Positions 25,423 to 44,644 of a stretch of DNA of 60,000 nt are shown here, piece by piece. Position numbers and translations under genes: made by a program. The stretch's first letter is position 1. Each line of letters opens with the position of its first letter. A model generated the notes under the pieces. That model was given only the letters and a program-made list of their open reading frames with translations, did no database searches and was not told where the DNA came from. Origin of the DNA: Nymphaea colorata (Eukaryota; Streptophyta; Magnoliopsida; Nymphaeales; Nymphaeaceae); the NCBI RefSeq assembly GCF_008831285.2, contig NW_022204533.1, forward strand, positions 7,501 through 67,500, given 5' to 3'.

Positions 25423-25883
25423 AAACCTCCTTTGTATTTTGGATTCCCCCAACTCTTTCTTCTCTTCTTCAATCCGAAGAAGAAGAAAGGAGAAAGGAAA
25501 AAAATAGAAGTTGCTAACTGGAAATCTAATTATGAAAGATTTCGTTGCAAGTTGTAATCAATAGAATAGAGTAATACGTAATACAACTATTTACTACAAT
25601 TCAATTACTATTCCTAATCTCAGTATTTTATTTCAGTATCACTTAATTTAAGTATCTTATCTAATCTTGAATATCCAAGCCTAGATCCACATTTCTATTT
25701 CTGTTCTCCCTCTATTTCTTCTACCCCGAATCCGAGTTTTGCTGAGGTTTAATTCACTTTTATTCTTTCTATTTCCCTACTCAACAAAAGTGAAGGGAGG
25801 GACAGGGGCTATTTAACAAACAGAGAATTTATTGCTATTGTTAGCCAACATCTTCTACCACATCGATAATACCACACCGATAA
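25423..25883. other. rpl33-psaJ spacer
   Basis: A 461-bp A+T-rich intergenic stretch, with no gene or strong hairpin seen. Confidence 0.6.
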
Positions 25884-26018
25884 CTAGAATGAAAAAAAGG
25901 GGAATGTCAACGCATCTGGGAATAAACGATTGATCTCTATCAATAGACCTGCTAAAGAACCGAACCATAGAGTAGTTAGCACAGGCGCTACGGAAAGGTA
26001 TGTTTTGATATCTCGCAT
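25884..26018 (-). CDS. psaJ: Photosystem I subunit IX
   Basis: 44 aa, [20 protein letters not shown]...LTFPFFSF, exactly the usual length, with a single membrane helix. PsaJ binds near PsaF on the plastocyanin side of PSI. Intact and too short for an ORF scan cutoff of 60 aa. Confidence 0.96.
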   Translation of the reverse strand: MRDIKTYLSVAPVLTTLWFGSLAGLLIEINRLFPDALTFPFFSF

Positions 26019-26412
26019 TGAAAATCCTCCTTCTTTATTTAACACATATATGATCAGATATATTATATATATAGTTGTGGATCACTTGTATTTGTGTGCG
26101 GAATCCTTAATTAACTAAAATGGATATGTACAACGATCCAGTAGATGAGATACTCCTGCCCCTGAATAAAAGAAAAAGTAAGTGCCCCGTTCCGTTATTT
26201 TTTTTTTGTTCTTGAGCATATAAATACTCATTCTTTTATACGTTGTATTTCACCTTGGATTTCATATATACATAATTCTAACTCTTTTATTTTATGTTAT
26301 GAGACCAAAAAGAAAAAATGGCAAGAGAAATGTATATAGATATATTTAAAGGAAATAACGGTGTGGAAAAGAAGACAGGGATTCTCTACAATGACACTGT
26401 ACAACAATTGAA
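26019..26412. other. psaJ-trnP spacer
   Basis: A 394-bp A+T-rich spacer with a T run near 26200. It should hold the promoters for psaJ (minus) and trnP (plus), but none is clear by eye. Confidence 0.5.
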
Positions 26413-26486
26413 AGGGATGTAGCGCAGTTTGGTAGCGCGTTTGTTTTGGGTACAAAATGTCACGGGTTCAAATCCTGTCATCCCTA
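26413..26486 (+). tRNA. trnP-UGG: tRNA-Pro (UGG)
   Basis: A 74-nt cloverleaf, AGGGATG...CATCCCT acceptor, TTTTGGGTA anticodon loop, GGTTCAAATCC T-arm. Standard position between psaJ and trnW. Confidence 0.97.
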
Positions 26487-26618
26487 CCTATTACTTATCT
26501 TACAGGCAGTAACATGGGATCAATTGAAATTGGGGATGGCATGATCATTAGTATCATTTAATGATACTATATGCAAGCTAAGAAGTATTGGGAAAAGATT
26601 ATCTCTTGTCGTGATAAA

Positions 26619-26692
26619 GCGCTCTTAGTTCAGTTTGGTAGAACGCGGGTCTCCAAAACCCGATGTCGTAGGTTCAAATCCTACAGAGCGTG
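26619..26692 (+). tRNA. trnW-CCA: tRNA-Trp (CCA)
   Basis: A 74-nt cloverleaf with acceptor GCGCTCT/AGAGCGT-type pairing, CTCCAAAA anticodon loop and GGTTCAAATCC T-arm. Adjacent to trnP as in other angiosperms. Confidence 0.97.
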
Positions 26693-26809
26693 ATGCTACT
26701 TTGTATCGAATCACATTAACTTGAATTGCGAACATCAATCGAATTCAATTTGACCTCCTGAGGGTCAAGGATAGGAGGTCAATGACAAGAAAAAAGAAAT
26801 CTTACTCAA

Positions 26810-26965
<156 letters not shown>

Positions 26966-27131
26966 CTATCTCTAATCCAAATAATAATCTGCATCACCCA
27001 GTAATCTCAACGTCCACGAATTTTCAATTGATGCTGGAAGTCAAAACCATAGAATACCTGGAATGGAATCTTACAGAAATCTGAATTTTAAAATTCTCAT
27101 TTTTCTGATTTGATTGTTCATTCAATTAATT

Positions 27132-27227
27132 TCAAATAAGTCGTATCTTGCTCAGACCAATAAATAGAGCTGGGGTTATAGTTGAAGCAGTCAGTAGAAA
27201 ACCGAAATAACTAGCTATAGTAGGCAT
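27132..27227 (-). CDS. petL: Cytochrome b6f subunit VI
   Basis: 31 aa, [20 protein letters not shown]...LSKIRLI, one membrane helix, the usual length. It stabilises the b6f dimer. An ATG is present at the start. Probably co-transcribed with petG 208 bp downstream. Confidence 0.96.
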   Translation of the reverse strand: MPTIASYFGFLLTASTITPALFIGLSKIRLI

Positions 27228-28959
<1,732 letters not shown>

Positions 28960-28964
28960 AATAA

Positions 28965-29111
<147 letters not shown>

Positions 29112-29227
29112 GAGAAAGAAAGGAAATTCTCTTATCTCATTCGGAAGGATATCATACCCATAACTATCCATGACTGTTTATGTCTATAGCATGACCACTT
29201 GATGAAATGGGGAGGGAAGTGAGGTAA

Positions 29228-29350
29228 ATGGCCGATACTACTGGAAGGATTCCTCTTTGGCTGATAGGTACTGTAACTGGTATTCTTGTGATCGGTTTAA
29301 TCGGCGTTTTCTTCTACGGATCATATTCCGGATTGGGATCATCCCTGTAA
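29228..29350 (+). CDS. psbJ: Photosystem II subunit J
   Basis: 40 aa, [20 protein letters not shown]...YSGLGSSL, exactly the normal length, one membrane helix. It lies last in psbEFLJ, followed by a strong hairpin. Involved in PSII assembly and electron flow to plastoquinone. Intact. Confidence 0.97.
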   Translation: MADTTGRIPLWLIGTVTGILVIGLIGVFFYGSYSGLGSSL

Positions 29351-29379
29351 TAATCGGATGAACCGTACTGTAGACATGA

Positions 29380-29449
29380 AAGAGTAAGAACTCAACAGGA
29401 CCTGACCCCTCCTTATATGGATTTGAGGTCCTGTTGAGTTCTTACTCTT
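29380..29449. terminator. Strong hairpin after psbEFLJ
   Basis: Inverted repeat with 23 perfectly paired bases (29381-29403 with 29426-29448), plus one more pair at the base, and a 22-nt loop. It begins 30 bp after the psbJ stop. It is placed to define and protect the 3' end of the psbEFLJ mRNA. Confidence 0.88.
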
Positions 29450-30575
29450 CGACCAAGACCTTGACCCATTCCATAAGAGGTGGAAATTCATCCAGTCAAC
29501 ACAATCATAATATATACATGTATTAGATTTTTCTAAATGAAAAATGGTTGATTGGCCCCGATGAAATTACTACATTCCTTAATTTTTTATAATGTTTTTG
29601 AAATGTTGAATCCACTGATTGATTCATAGTATCTATAGATATAGTGTGGACTTTTCCGAAGTAAGAATAAAGTAAAGAAAGAAGGATCTTTTGAATGACA
29701 TAAATAATATGGATTTCTACAGATGAAACACCTTACAAATCATTCCTATACTAAACTAATTGGAAACTAGGAAACTATAGAAAAATAAAGTTTGAACTGT
29801 CACTTTGATGTGAGTGATGAGATCAGATAATAAGGTATAATAAGATAATCAAATTAATAAGGATTTTGATATGCCCGAAAACCCAAGATTTCCACTTTTT
29901 GACCCGGAATTAGAACATGAAAAATCTTTTTAAGCGAGTCTTTTTTCTTTTTATAAGTTCATTGAAAATTATAAGTTCATTGCAAAAATTCCATTTGCTC
30001 AATGGAGTTTCTCTTGCCCCTCTTTTTTTATCCCCCATACTTCTCTTCTTTCTTATGAATTCAAAGAGGTTCCGATAAACCCGCAATTCATATTTATTTG
30101 ATTTGACGAATGAGACCCAGAACCTTTATTATTTCGACGCAACGAAAGAGCGGAAAATTACTTTTCTTTCTTTGTAGAAAGAAGATTTGGGAGACGAGTA
30201 ATCTTTCCTGGAGCCTTCCTTTTTTCTTCATTTATCCTGCTTTCTACCCCTGCTTCCCACTTATGCGTTTATTAGATATAGAATCTAAAAGTATTGAGGC
30301 ATTACGTGCCATTTACCATGTGGCAATAAGAAACCTGGCATAATCACACTAAACTAAATTTTGTAAATTTTGATCCAATCATCTTCTTTTGCAATTCCAT
30401 ACTATTGCTATTTTCTAATCTGGAATACAAGTCATCTCCGATATCTCGAAATAGTATAATAAAAAGCAAGCAAAAAGGGGCTTTCCATGATTTTTGACCG
30501 CGCATACACATAATATAATTGCGATCAAAAAAAATTCAGCTTTTTTACCAGCTCTATGTTGAGGAATCCGTGGAT
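29450..30575. other. psbJ-petA spacer, about 1.1 kb
   Basis: A convergent intergenic region between psbJ and petA. Short open frames (for example 30110-30343) have no family likeness. No tRNA or gene seen. Confidence 0.6.
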
Positions 30576-31547
<972 letters not shown>

Positions 31548-31756
31548 CTAATCATTGATCCCGGAAATTTCTACAATAAATTAGGTAGGGAGTCAGTATA
31601 GTTCCCTATCCCCGATTCTGCCATTGTATGGAATACAGAAGTAATCTAATCCCCTCGACGAGTCAAAGCATAAAGAATGAGTAAGATTTTGAATGGTTTG
31701 TTTATATACAAAGTGACATTACAATTTTCTTTATGTTATCAGATTAAATCAGTTCT

Positions 31757-32452
31757 TCACTCATTCAGTGAATGATAAATCACTACAAGTGAAGGAGATA
31801 CACGGTTTAAATAATGAAAGATCCAATATTTCAAAATTGTATCTAGAATGACCGGAAAGGTAGAAACGAGACCGGATATAATTTTATCATTCTGAACAAA
31901 TCCAAAATCTTTGTAGAACGAACCAATCATTAGTTCCCAAGCGTGGGGCGAATGGAATCCAATACATAAATCGGTTAATAAGAGAATGGAAAAAGCTTTT
32001 ATTGTGTCGCTTAAGTTATAGAGGAATTCCTGAACCCAAGAATTCAGAGTGATAAGTTCTTCATTACCCAGAATAGAATAAGCACTTAGAATAGCGAAAC
32101 AGGTTATATTTGTCGAGAAATGCAAAATAATATGTATATGATCTTGATTGTGCATTCTTACCAATTGTATCGTTTCTTTGTGGATTCCTATACGAAGCTT
32201 TTGTATATGTGTCTCCGGATACTCCTTTATCATTTCGTCCAACAAGAAAAGTTCTTCTAATTTGATGAATCCTTCTAGAATGTTCTTTTCTTGAATATCA
32301 TTCAAAAAAGTTTCGGATTGGCTGGTATTCCACCAATTAGTCACCCAAGGTTCCATACTTTTATTAAATGAGAGAGAAATTCCCCAAGGCAGAAATACGA
32401 TAGATGCAAGATATGGTAGGGGATTCAATGCTTTCTTTTTCGTCACTTCCAA
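31757..32452 (-). CDS. cemA: CemA, chloroplast envelope membrane protein
   Basis: 231 aa (usual 229-230) with several hydrophobic helices and a family-typical C-terminal half ([37 protein letters not shown]). CemA is in the inner envelope and is linked to proton extrusion and CO2 uptake. Starts [20 protein letters not shown]. Intact; 212 bp upstream of petA. Confidence 0.94.
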   Translation of the reverse strand: MEVTKKKALNPLPYLASIVFLPWGISLSFNKSMEPWVTNWWNTSQSETFLNDIQEKNILEGFIKLEELFLLDEMIKEYPETHIQKLRIGIHKETIQLVRMHNQDHIHIILHFSTNITCFAILSAYSILGNEELITLNSWVQEFLYNLSDTIKAFSILLLTDLCIGFHSPHAWELMIGSFYKDFGFVQNDKIISGLVSTFPVILDTILKYWIFHYLNRVSPSLVVIYHSLNE

Positions 32453-33424
32453 TCCGTGAATTGTTAATGAACCTGATTCATTTGTTGACTATGTCTGATA
32501 TTTGTATGATGTATGAAGCACGAGTTCTATAACGAGGTATGGAACCTATGGATCTATTTTCCATTGTGTAATTTGTTTAGTCCTTGTCTCCAGAAATGGA
32601 ATAAGGGTTAATTTATTTCGAATGCGGAGGTAATGAAATAGTGGCCCCAGACATCTCAATCGGTCAAATTCGGATCAATTGCATGTTCATTTGGTCTTTT
32701 TGATGAATGCCAGAAAGAAGCACTTGAAGTAACAAACATGAATATTATTCGTATTTCGAGAAAAACTCTTTTGTTATATCAATCAATTATTTCGAATTGT
32801 TTCACTGATTATCCACATCCCAGGAATAATCGAGGGGATAATTCTGAAAAATACCGATGATGAAATCCGAAATAGTCGGCAAAACGGGAGTGGTTCTAAA
32901 AAATCCAATTGTTTGGTCATCAAGAAACAAGCATTAAGAAAGATGAATAAAAAGAAAGGTGACAAAAGAGGGATAATTTACTGGGTATGATCCATCTTAT
33001 CTTCATCTATTCTTATCTTCATCTATATATAATGTAATGTATTGATTCGAAATATTGGTCCTAAAATCCTAAAATATGGATTCTGTACTCTGACCTGATA
33101 TATGTGATGAATACATACTTATGAAACTTGTTAATAATATGAAAATGAAAGAATTCAGTGGAATTTCATACGCATGAAAAATAGTTTTGATGGACTAAAA
33201 TCACTTCATGGTATGATTGTTCCATAAGTCCACCTGCTCCATGGTACGCAGGACATGGTATTTCCATCGGGATGTGGGAAATAGGATTTAACTAAATGTT
33301 TTCATCAAAGGAGCGAAACATCAGTTATAGTTATATTAAAAGAAAAAAAGAAAAAGGGATTCTTGGGTTCCCTCCCTCTCCCTCGTGACGAGGAGCACTC
33401 ATTCCTCGATTTCTTTGTTTCATT
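32453..33424. other. ycf4-cemA spacer, about 970 bp
   Basis: A+T-rich, no gene recognised. The small frames in it have no family likeness. Confidence 0.6.
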
Positions 33425-33978
33425 TCAAAATACTTCAATTGGTACGCGCAAAAAATAGGCCGATTCGGCAGCTTTTTGTTCAATTTCTCGTGGAGTTAAA
33501 TTCTCATCGGTACGCGTCAATGGAATGTCTCCCCGGCCCCCAATTTCCATATAAAGGACACGGCGAGGAAAAAGACCCTCTTTCACTTCTATTCTGATCG
33601 AACGGATATCTCTTATACGGAATCGAAAGAAGATGCGACGATTTCTTCCAGGAAATCCCCAACGAAAAATACACACTATTCCTTCTTTTCTATCGAATTT
33701 GTCATAACCGCTACCTACACTCCACAAAATTGTGCACCACAAATAGGAGCTAATGAATAGACCCGCGATACCGTAGAAACACATTACGATCCCTTGTGGA
33801 AAAAAACGATTTGCTGAGATGGGAATAAGGATATCAGATTCCTACCAAAATAACTGGAAGTTCCAACCAATAAAAATCCTAGTGAACCTAAAAAAAGGAT
33901 ACAGGCCCAGCAGAAGTTACTTATTTTTCTAGAACCCGTTATAAGTTCTATCCATATATGTTCTGATCGCCAATTCAT
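33425..33978 (-). CDS. ycf4: Ycf4, PSI assembly factor; one frameshift in a T run
   Basis: The first 64 codons ([20 protein letters not shown]...QQIVFF) and the rest ([20 protein letters not shown]...[10 protein letters not shown]) are in different frames. The break is at a run of seven A on the plus strand (33800-33806); eight are expected, giving FFPQGIV-type sequence. One base restored gives exactly 184 aa, the family length. Ycf4 is a two-helix thylakoid protein that acts as a scaffold for PSI assembly. Confidence 0.93.
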
Positions 33979-34416
33979 ACTAGATTAGATCGAGTTTCAT
34001 TCTATTGGAATTGAGAGAATCATCAAAATGAGTTTTTTGGCTCCCAAAGTAACTTTCATCCGCTAATACTATCACGATGTAAATCATCAATCAGGATTCA
34101 TTCATCAAATCAGTTAGATAGAACTAACATCTCCACCCATTCAAACTAGCATCACCCTCATTCATATGATCTAGATATATCTATTTACATATCATTATCA
34201 TACATAATATATTTCCAGATATCCGATCGACCCGTTGAAATAAAAGTCGAGCTATAGATGCATAAACATGGATTGATCCATATGATCATCTATTTACATT
34301 TGTGGTTTGTGTCCGAAGTCGAAGCCGCATGTCGTACCATTCCCATTAAATGAAATGAAAATCTGTATTATGATCCAAAGATTGAAATAAATTGATGAGA
34401 TTGGAGCCCATCATAT
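33979..34416. other. ycf4-psaI spacer
   Basis: About 440 bp, A+T-rich, no gene seen. Confidence 0.6.
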
Positions 34417-34525
34417 CTAGACAATCTGTTTTTTTGAACATGGAAAATAAAGAAACCATTGCAATTGCCGGAAATAATAGGCCTACTAAAGGCACAAAAA
34501 TAGAGGGTAAGTTGAGATCTGTCAT
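34417..34525 (-). CDS. psaI: Photosystem I subunit VIII; two one-base losses
   Basis: Begins [20 protein letters not shown], one membrane helix, the normal psaI start. After TCTTTATTTTCCATG the frame shifts because a T is missing (TTTTT expected), and a second A is missing in AACAGATTG (AACAAGATTG expected). With both restored it is 36 aa ending HVQKNKIV, the family length. As written, it reads into a spurious tail. PsaI holds PsaL and LHCI-facing contacts in PSI. Confidence 0.9.
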
Positions 34526-35236
34526 AGAATCGGTGCCTCGGTGTATTTAATTGATACTTCTCTTTGTTATAAAGATATCTATTATAATTATATATTATAA
34601 TTATAAGTATATTAATATAATATTCTAAGTTATTAGAATATGAGTGCAAAGAATGTGGATCTAAACTAAATAGAAATTAGTGTACTTACCCATCCTTTTC
34701 CGGGAAATATATGTATGAGAAGAGAATCTTATTATTCTTATTCCTCCCTTATGTTCTAAACAAATTTCTTCTCAAGGATTCGTTATAATTTGATCCAACA
34801 AGGATTCATATTACAAATGTATGATTCTCGGGAGATATAGAAGTGTTGCATATTGATTTCTATATCTTAGTTAGGTTGGAACATTTGATATGTAACAAGG
34901 GGAAGGGGGCTTTTTTGGATTTCTCTAATTTGGATTTCTCCGAAGGAAAAGACACTACTTTGATCTTTTATCCTGCTCTGTTGCTAAAGGGTCCGTCCCT
35001 GATCTGATTACTCATTAGTAAAGGTAGGATAAAAGAAAAGATGGATCTGGAGAAAAAATCCTCTGAAACTTCTGATTCTTACTACTTCACTACAATTACA
35101 ATTGTCTTTATGCAGCAAAGAAAGCTCCATCCTTGCTACTTCAATTCTGATAAACGAAATGAACTACTTTTTTGCCTACAAATAACTAAATCTATCGCTC
35201 TACTACTTTTTTGACTTGAATTTCTTTGGTTCAAGT
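34526..35236. other. psaI-accD spacer, about 710 bp
   Basis: A+T-rich with short inverted AT motifs near 34580-34630. No gene recognised. Confidence 0.6.
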
Positions 35237-36688
35237 TCAAGGGCGGGGAAAGAACCCATGGAACTGAAATAACTCACTCGGAACACCTTTTAAAAGATTA
35301 CGCGGTACGATTGGATCAAATAAACCCTTATTGAATAATACTCCGCTACTTGTGAACCCTCAGGTACTGTCTTCTTCAATGTTTGTTCAATTACTCTTTT
35401 ACCCGCGAATGCAATGTAAGCATTGGGTTCGGCAATAATGATATCTCCCAACATACCAAAACTGGCTGTCACTCCACCAGTTGTAGGGATGTAAGGATTG
35501 ATACATAGAATAATTTTTTATTTGATTGATAATTGTATAAAGCGGAAGATATTTTAGCCATTTGCATCAAGCTCAAACTTCCTTCTTGCATGCGCGCTCC
35601 TCCAGAAGCACACACCATAATAACTGGGAGAGATCTATTCAGTAGCATACTCGATCAAACGTGTAATTTTCTCGCCTACTACGGATCCCATACTACCCCC
35701 CATGAACTTAAAATCCATAACACCAATTGCTATAGGAATACCATTGAGTTTGCCTATGCCTGTTTGAACAGCCTCAGCCAAACCCGTCTCTATTTGATAA
35801 GAATTGATACGATCCCTATAAGGGTCCTCCTCAGAATGAAATTCAATAGGGTCCATAGAGACCATGTTTTCATCCATAGGGGCCCAAGTGCCTGGATCAA
35901 TCAAAGTTCGATTCTATCTGAGCTACTCATTTTCAAGTGGTATCCACATTGTTCACAAATATTCATTTTTTGAACTAAAAATTTCTTATAATTTAATCCA
36001 TAACAATTTTCACATTGAACCCATAAATGTCTGTATCTTTATTTCTATCTAAATCATTATGTCTTCCGAAATCACTGTCACTAACACCACTAGTTTTTAG
36101 ATTGGAGCTCCCACGGTCACTACCCCTTTCACTATCGCTACAAATGTAACTATAAATGTAATTGTCACTTGAATTGTTGCTACATTTGGAATGCAACTAT
36201 CCATATTGGTTTCAGAACGAATATAACTGTCAATGCAACTATTTATGTGACTCTTCCAACTATGCCTAGTATCATACACGTAATGATCATAATAGCGATT
36301 GTAACTCTTAGACCCATTATTTAGATTCAGATAACTAGAAAATAAACTTTCTAGTTCACCCAGAAAGTAACTATCAGTGTCAATCTCAAAAATCTGATTT
36401 TCAATATCGAAATATATGGAATAACTGTCACCATTACTATCCTAACCAAAAAGTCTCACCAGAGATGAGACTCCAAACGTCCTTGACACCGCCAAGTTGA
36501 GTAAATAATCAACATTACTGCAACTATAACTGCCCCTACCACTCCAACTATTAACGTTTTTCTCACTATCATTTATAATGGGTTCTTCACTCCCGCTGGT
36601 ATTTCCAATAGGGCCAAGACTCGCACTTAGTCACACCTGCGCCCTAAATCCTCATTAGACAACATTGAATTTAACCACCATTTTCCAT
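35237..36688 (-). CDS. accD: Acetyl-CoA carboxylase carboxyltransferase beta subunit, several frameshifts
   Basis: The stop is at 35237-35239 (...FHGFFPRP) and the start at 36686-36688 (ATGGAAAATGG; expected ATGGAAAAATGG). Recognisable blocks: a serine/asparagine-rich variable N-terminus, the zinc-ribbon region near 35930-35990 ([16 protein letters not shown]), and the catalytic core [20 protein letters not shown] and [20 protein letters not shown]. Missing bases include one near the start, one in GTGTGACTAAG, one near TACTCAACTTGG, one in GAGTATTATTCA, plus a break near 35640. AccD makes malonyl-CoA for fatty-acid synthesis with the nuclear alpha subunit. The gene is essential, so true loss is unlikely. 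Confidence 0.9.
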
Positions 36689-37429
36689 AAAGCCCCTCCG
36701 CCTCCTGTTTGGAAATACAATACAATATATGAATAGTCATTCGCTGAATAATCTACTATTTCATTTCCGATCGGAATAAGCATATGGATCCAATTCTTAG
36801 GATTATTATCTCATACTCTAATACTAATAATAAGAAGTGAGTATTGAAAGAAATGATTCCTTTTTGTCTTATGGAAGCCGGAGTATCACTCACTACACTA
36901 TCACTATATATGATATAATGGAATCTTTTCTTCACTTCAATAATAAATTAAATAAAGATCAATTAAAACAGAGGTTTTTCTCCCATGTCGTAGACAAATA
37001 CTCATTAGAAAGATAGAAAGAAAGATCTGTTCCTCCTCTGAATAATTTTTGTATATATTATGAATATTAGTTTCTATTGAAACATGGAACGAAAAGGACA
37101 ATATACGGGATGAGTAGAAGGAGTTGTGACCCTTAGCTTGATCTATAGTCCACAACTAGAGAGAATATCAAATGATCCGCCAATCCCGAGGATCCATGGG
37201 TTCATTATGGATCCAACAATAGAAAGATTGAACTCTTTAGTTTTAAAGAGAAGATTTTAATTTTAGATCTTGCTTGCATACTGCATAGCATACGTATGTA
37301 CATATTGATATATGCAAATACATAGGAGCCTTATTCTTTAGTTGGTTCGGCTCAATCCTTTTATTTAGTAAAAGATTGGGCCGAGTTTAATTTTAATTGG
37401 TGGAACGAACGGGAATCCGAATCACTGAA
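36689..37429. other. accD-rbcL spacer, 741 bp
   Basis: A+T-rich 3' flank of rbcL and leader of accD. Inverted pair near 37345-37385 (GGCTCAATCC.../...GATTGGGCCG) could be the rbcL 3' hairpin. No other gene. Confidence 0.55.
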
Positions 37430-41541
<4,112 letters not shown>

Positions 41542-41764
41542 CTGATCTATCGTACTAGCTGATCCACATAATCCATAAGAATCAAAAGTTCTGTTTATAC
41601 ACCATATTGGATTCCGTACAATCAAGTAGAATCAATCTGATTGATGTAACGAACAAGAGTAGTGAGCGGGATAGGAATAAGGGAAAGATACAAAATCAAT
41701 AAAAGAAAAGGGGGTAGAAAAACTTATTAGATGCCATTCATTGACTCCGGTACCTAATAAGTTC

Positions 41765-41837
41765 TACCTACTATTGGATTTGAACCAATGACTCCCGCCG
41801 TATGAAAGCAATACTCTAACCACTGGGTTAAGTAGGT
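41765..41837 (-). tRNA. trnM-CAU: tRNA-Met elongator (CAU)
   Basis: A 73-nt minus-strand cloverleaf: ACCTACT acceptor, TTTCATACG anticodon loop, GGTTCAAATCC T-arm. Position beside atpE and trnV identifies it as the elongator. Confidence 0.95.
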
Positions 41838-42019
41838 CATTTATCATCACAAAGAGAAAGAATAGAGCGCATCGTATCGGGTATTTATTATTTATTATAG
41901 ATGGAATATGGCTTCTAAGCAATATCAATCCTTGGCAGGAAACGGATTAGGGTATCGTGTTAGATCATGTAATATCTTTCTTGACAAGAAATGATCTATA
42001 TGATAAGATATCTATCACA

Positions 42020-42675
42020 AGGGCTATAGCTCAGTTGGTAGAGCACCTCGTTTACACGTGCGCCAATGCTTTTCAGGGGAGTTCATCATGCAATCAAAGA
42101 AATTGATCTTCTCTTATTGAAATGAAAGATTGATGTCTTACTCCATTGATTCGAGAGAACAAGAGAACAATAGCCTGACAAGTATTGGGTTCGATTCAGT
42201 TCCAATTCGGATACGAAATAGAACCAACCATTGATTTTATCATTGATAAGGTGAATACCCAGTTAATTCAATGTTAGGCCTAATGAGTTAATAGGGACCT
42301 CAAAATAACCTCCTTTTGTCCTATGAACTTTGAGGTGTATGAAGTATCATATTTTACGCTTGAAGCGGAACGACAGGGACTCTATTGAGGTTGATCTAGG
42401 CCTAAGACAGACCTACGTCAAGGTAATCCTTTGAAACACTTTGGTATTGCTCCTGGATCAGAATATAAATAAAGAATCAGAGCACATGGAGCCATCTCGT
42501 TATCTTCATATAAAGATAAAATATGGTGGACTAACTGATTGATCCATCAGTTGATGAAAGAGCCCAATGCACAAAAATGCATGTTGGGTCTTTGAAACAG
42601 TTCGAATCATTTCGATAATAATCAGTTTGATCTGTTTTACCGAGAAGGTCTACGGTTCGAGTCCGTATAGCCCTA
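42020..42675 (+). tRNA. trnV-UAC: tRNA-Val (UAC) with group II intron
   Basis: Exons 42020-42057 and 42641-42675 (38 and 35 nt) with AGGGCTA/TAGCCCT acceptor and anticodon in TTTACAC; the 3' exon carries GGTTCGAGTCC. The intron (583 bp) begins GTGCG. Confidence 0.94.
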
Positions 42676-44644
42676 TACCTATATAATATATTATTTGATT
42701 GATGTATTGTATGCTTTTGTAGAGTAGAATTTTGTACCCATTTTATCATCTCATTAGCGCGGCCTATGGCCGGTTGGGCCATATAAGGCCATATAATATA
42801 TAAATATAATATAAAGAAGGCATTCCTGCGTGTACAAGAGATCCCTAGGGATCTCAAAGTTCAAAAAAGTTTATTCCATCCAATAGGCATTTTTCCAATA
42901 TCGAATTACATACGACCTTTTTCCTCTTTTACTGCCCATGATGAAAGAGTGATTGATGCGCCTTAGGTATACCTAATCGCATTCAATCAATGAAGTCAAA
43001 ATAATAACATGAGGCTAAAACAAACCTCCAACCCGGCCCAACCAGATAGTAGTAAGTGGCACGGATCTAGGACCTATTCTTGGATTTGTGGAAAAGAAAA
43101 GCCAGAGAAAAAAGAAACTCTTTCGTCAGTTTCGGTGTGAAATTGTATTCATATAACTGGACTAGCAAAGTCAGTAGTTAAGTAGTCATTTTTCTTTGTA
43201 CAATACTAATTTTTTTGTATCTGAATCTACTCCAATTGCTCACCATTTGAATTCTACCAATTCATACTTTATGCAAGAAGATTAGGGTCTTTTGGGCTTG
43301 GAAGAGTTATGAATCTCTAGACCTAGATTCATCGCCTTTTTGTAAAACAACAATCAAAATTCATTATCTCTGAAACAATGAATTGATCTTAGTCTTATTT
43401 AATGAAAGAAATGTATCGACGTTTATTCTCTCTTCTATTTCTATGGGTATAGGTTTGGTTTATAGAATTAGAACCAATCGTTTGATAACGCACGATTAGA
43501 CCAGAAATCTTTTATGGGGATCACTTCACTTATACTTATGTTATGATTTTATGATTTAAACTAAACGATTCCACTATCGGGCCACGCTCCGCCATGTGGG
43601 GATGCTGCAAAAAACTCCTTTTTTTGATTGCCCTGAAATCTAACATCTTGGTCTCACTAGGGGTTACTCCATTAACAAAACAAGGATTTTGAGTCAATCC
43701 AAATCGCGTAGCACTAAGAATTGGTCCGAAATGGAGTGACTTTTTCAAGACGTCTAACTTTAACTAAATAACTCATAGGGGGTCAGGGTAATCCTATAAT
43801 GAGTTGTTTTCTTATGTTATATGTAAATGTAAGGGTTCCTCAGAATTCAACGGATTGAGATTGAATCAATTAAGTATGAATCTGGTACAAGGAAAAGAGG
43901 GAATCTAATCGGTTCAAGCATTCCGTATCGAATTCATAGAAGATTCTACGCTCGGATCTGAAATGTTAATGAACAGAATAAAGGAATCCGCCAATGCTGC
44001 TAAGTCGCATATGTTATGCCGTAACTGTGGAATCATAAATACTGAACCTAGACATTCTATTGCATCTCACTATTATACTAGAATGAAAATCACTAATGAC
44101 TATTAATACTAATACATAATAATAACTTAACTATATAACTATAACTCTTAAATAAAAAGAAAAGATAAAAAACTCTTTTATCTAAAGAAATTCCATTACC
44201 AATAAGTTCTAGTATTATAGTAGTTATATGGAGTTATTGTATGGTATATTTAGAAAATGAATTGTTTTTTCAGATTAATGAAAATGAATAAGTTTCAATT
44301 CATTAGAATTGAGAATGAATTTCATTCGTTTTTATGGGGAACCTGAGGAAAAAGAAAAATGAGAATTATTCGTTATTCTTATACTTATAATATAAGAGCA
44401 TGATATGCCTACACCACACCAAGAAATAAGAAATATAATATAAATAAGTAAGTGGGTAAATAAGTAAGTGGGCTTCTGTTAGATAAATCTTGAAACAAGA
44501 CATGACCCACATAAAACAAACTATGTGGTTCGATCACAATCAATTCTTGTTTCGAGTAAGCAGTTGGAGTTATGGATAAATTGACAATTACAATTCTAAT
44601 TAATCAATGAATTCGGTATATTCTACATTCATAGGAGTACATCT
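42676..44644. other. trnV-ndhC spacer, about 2 kb
   Basis: One of the largest spacers in the window, A+T-rich, with no recognised gene. Short frames (42531-42857, 43536-43748) have no family likeness. The ndhC promoter should be in the last few hundred bases. Confidence 0.6.

Noticed and set aside
34368-34649. psaI with a new C-terminal tail or upstream extension
   Set aside because: Explained by two one-base losses; restored length equals the family length.
35533-35973. A 146-aa plus-strand frame opposite accD
   Set aside because: Antisense shadow of the accD catalytic domain.
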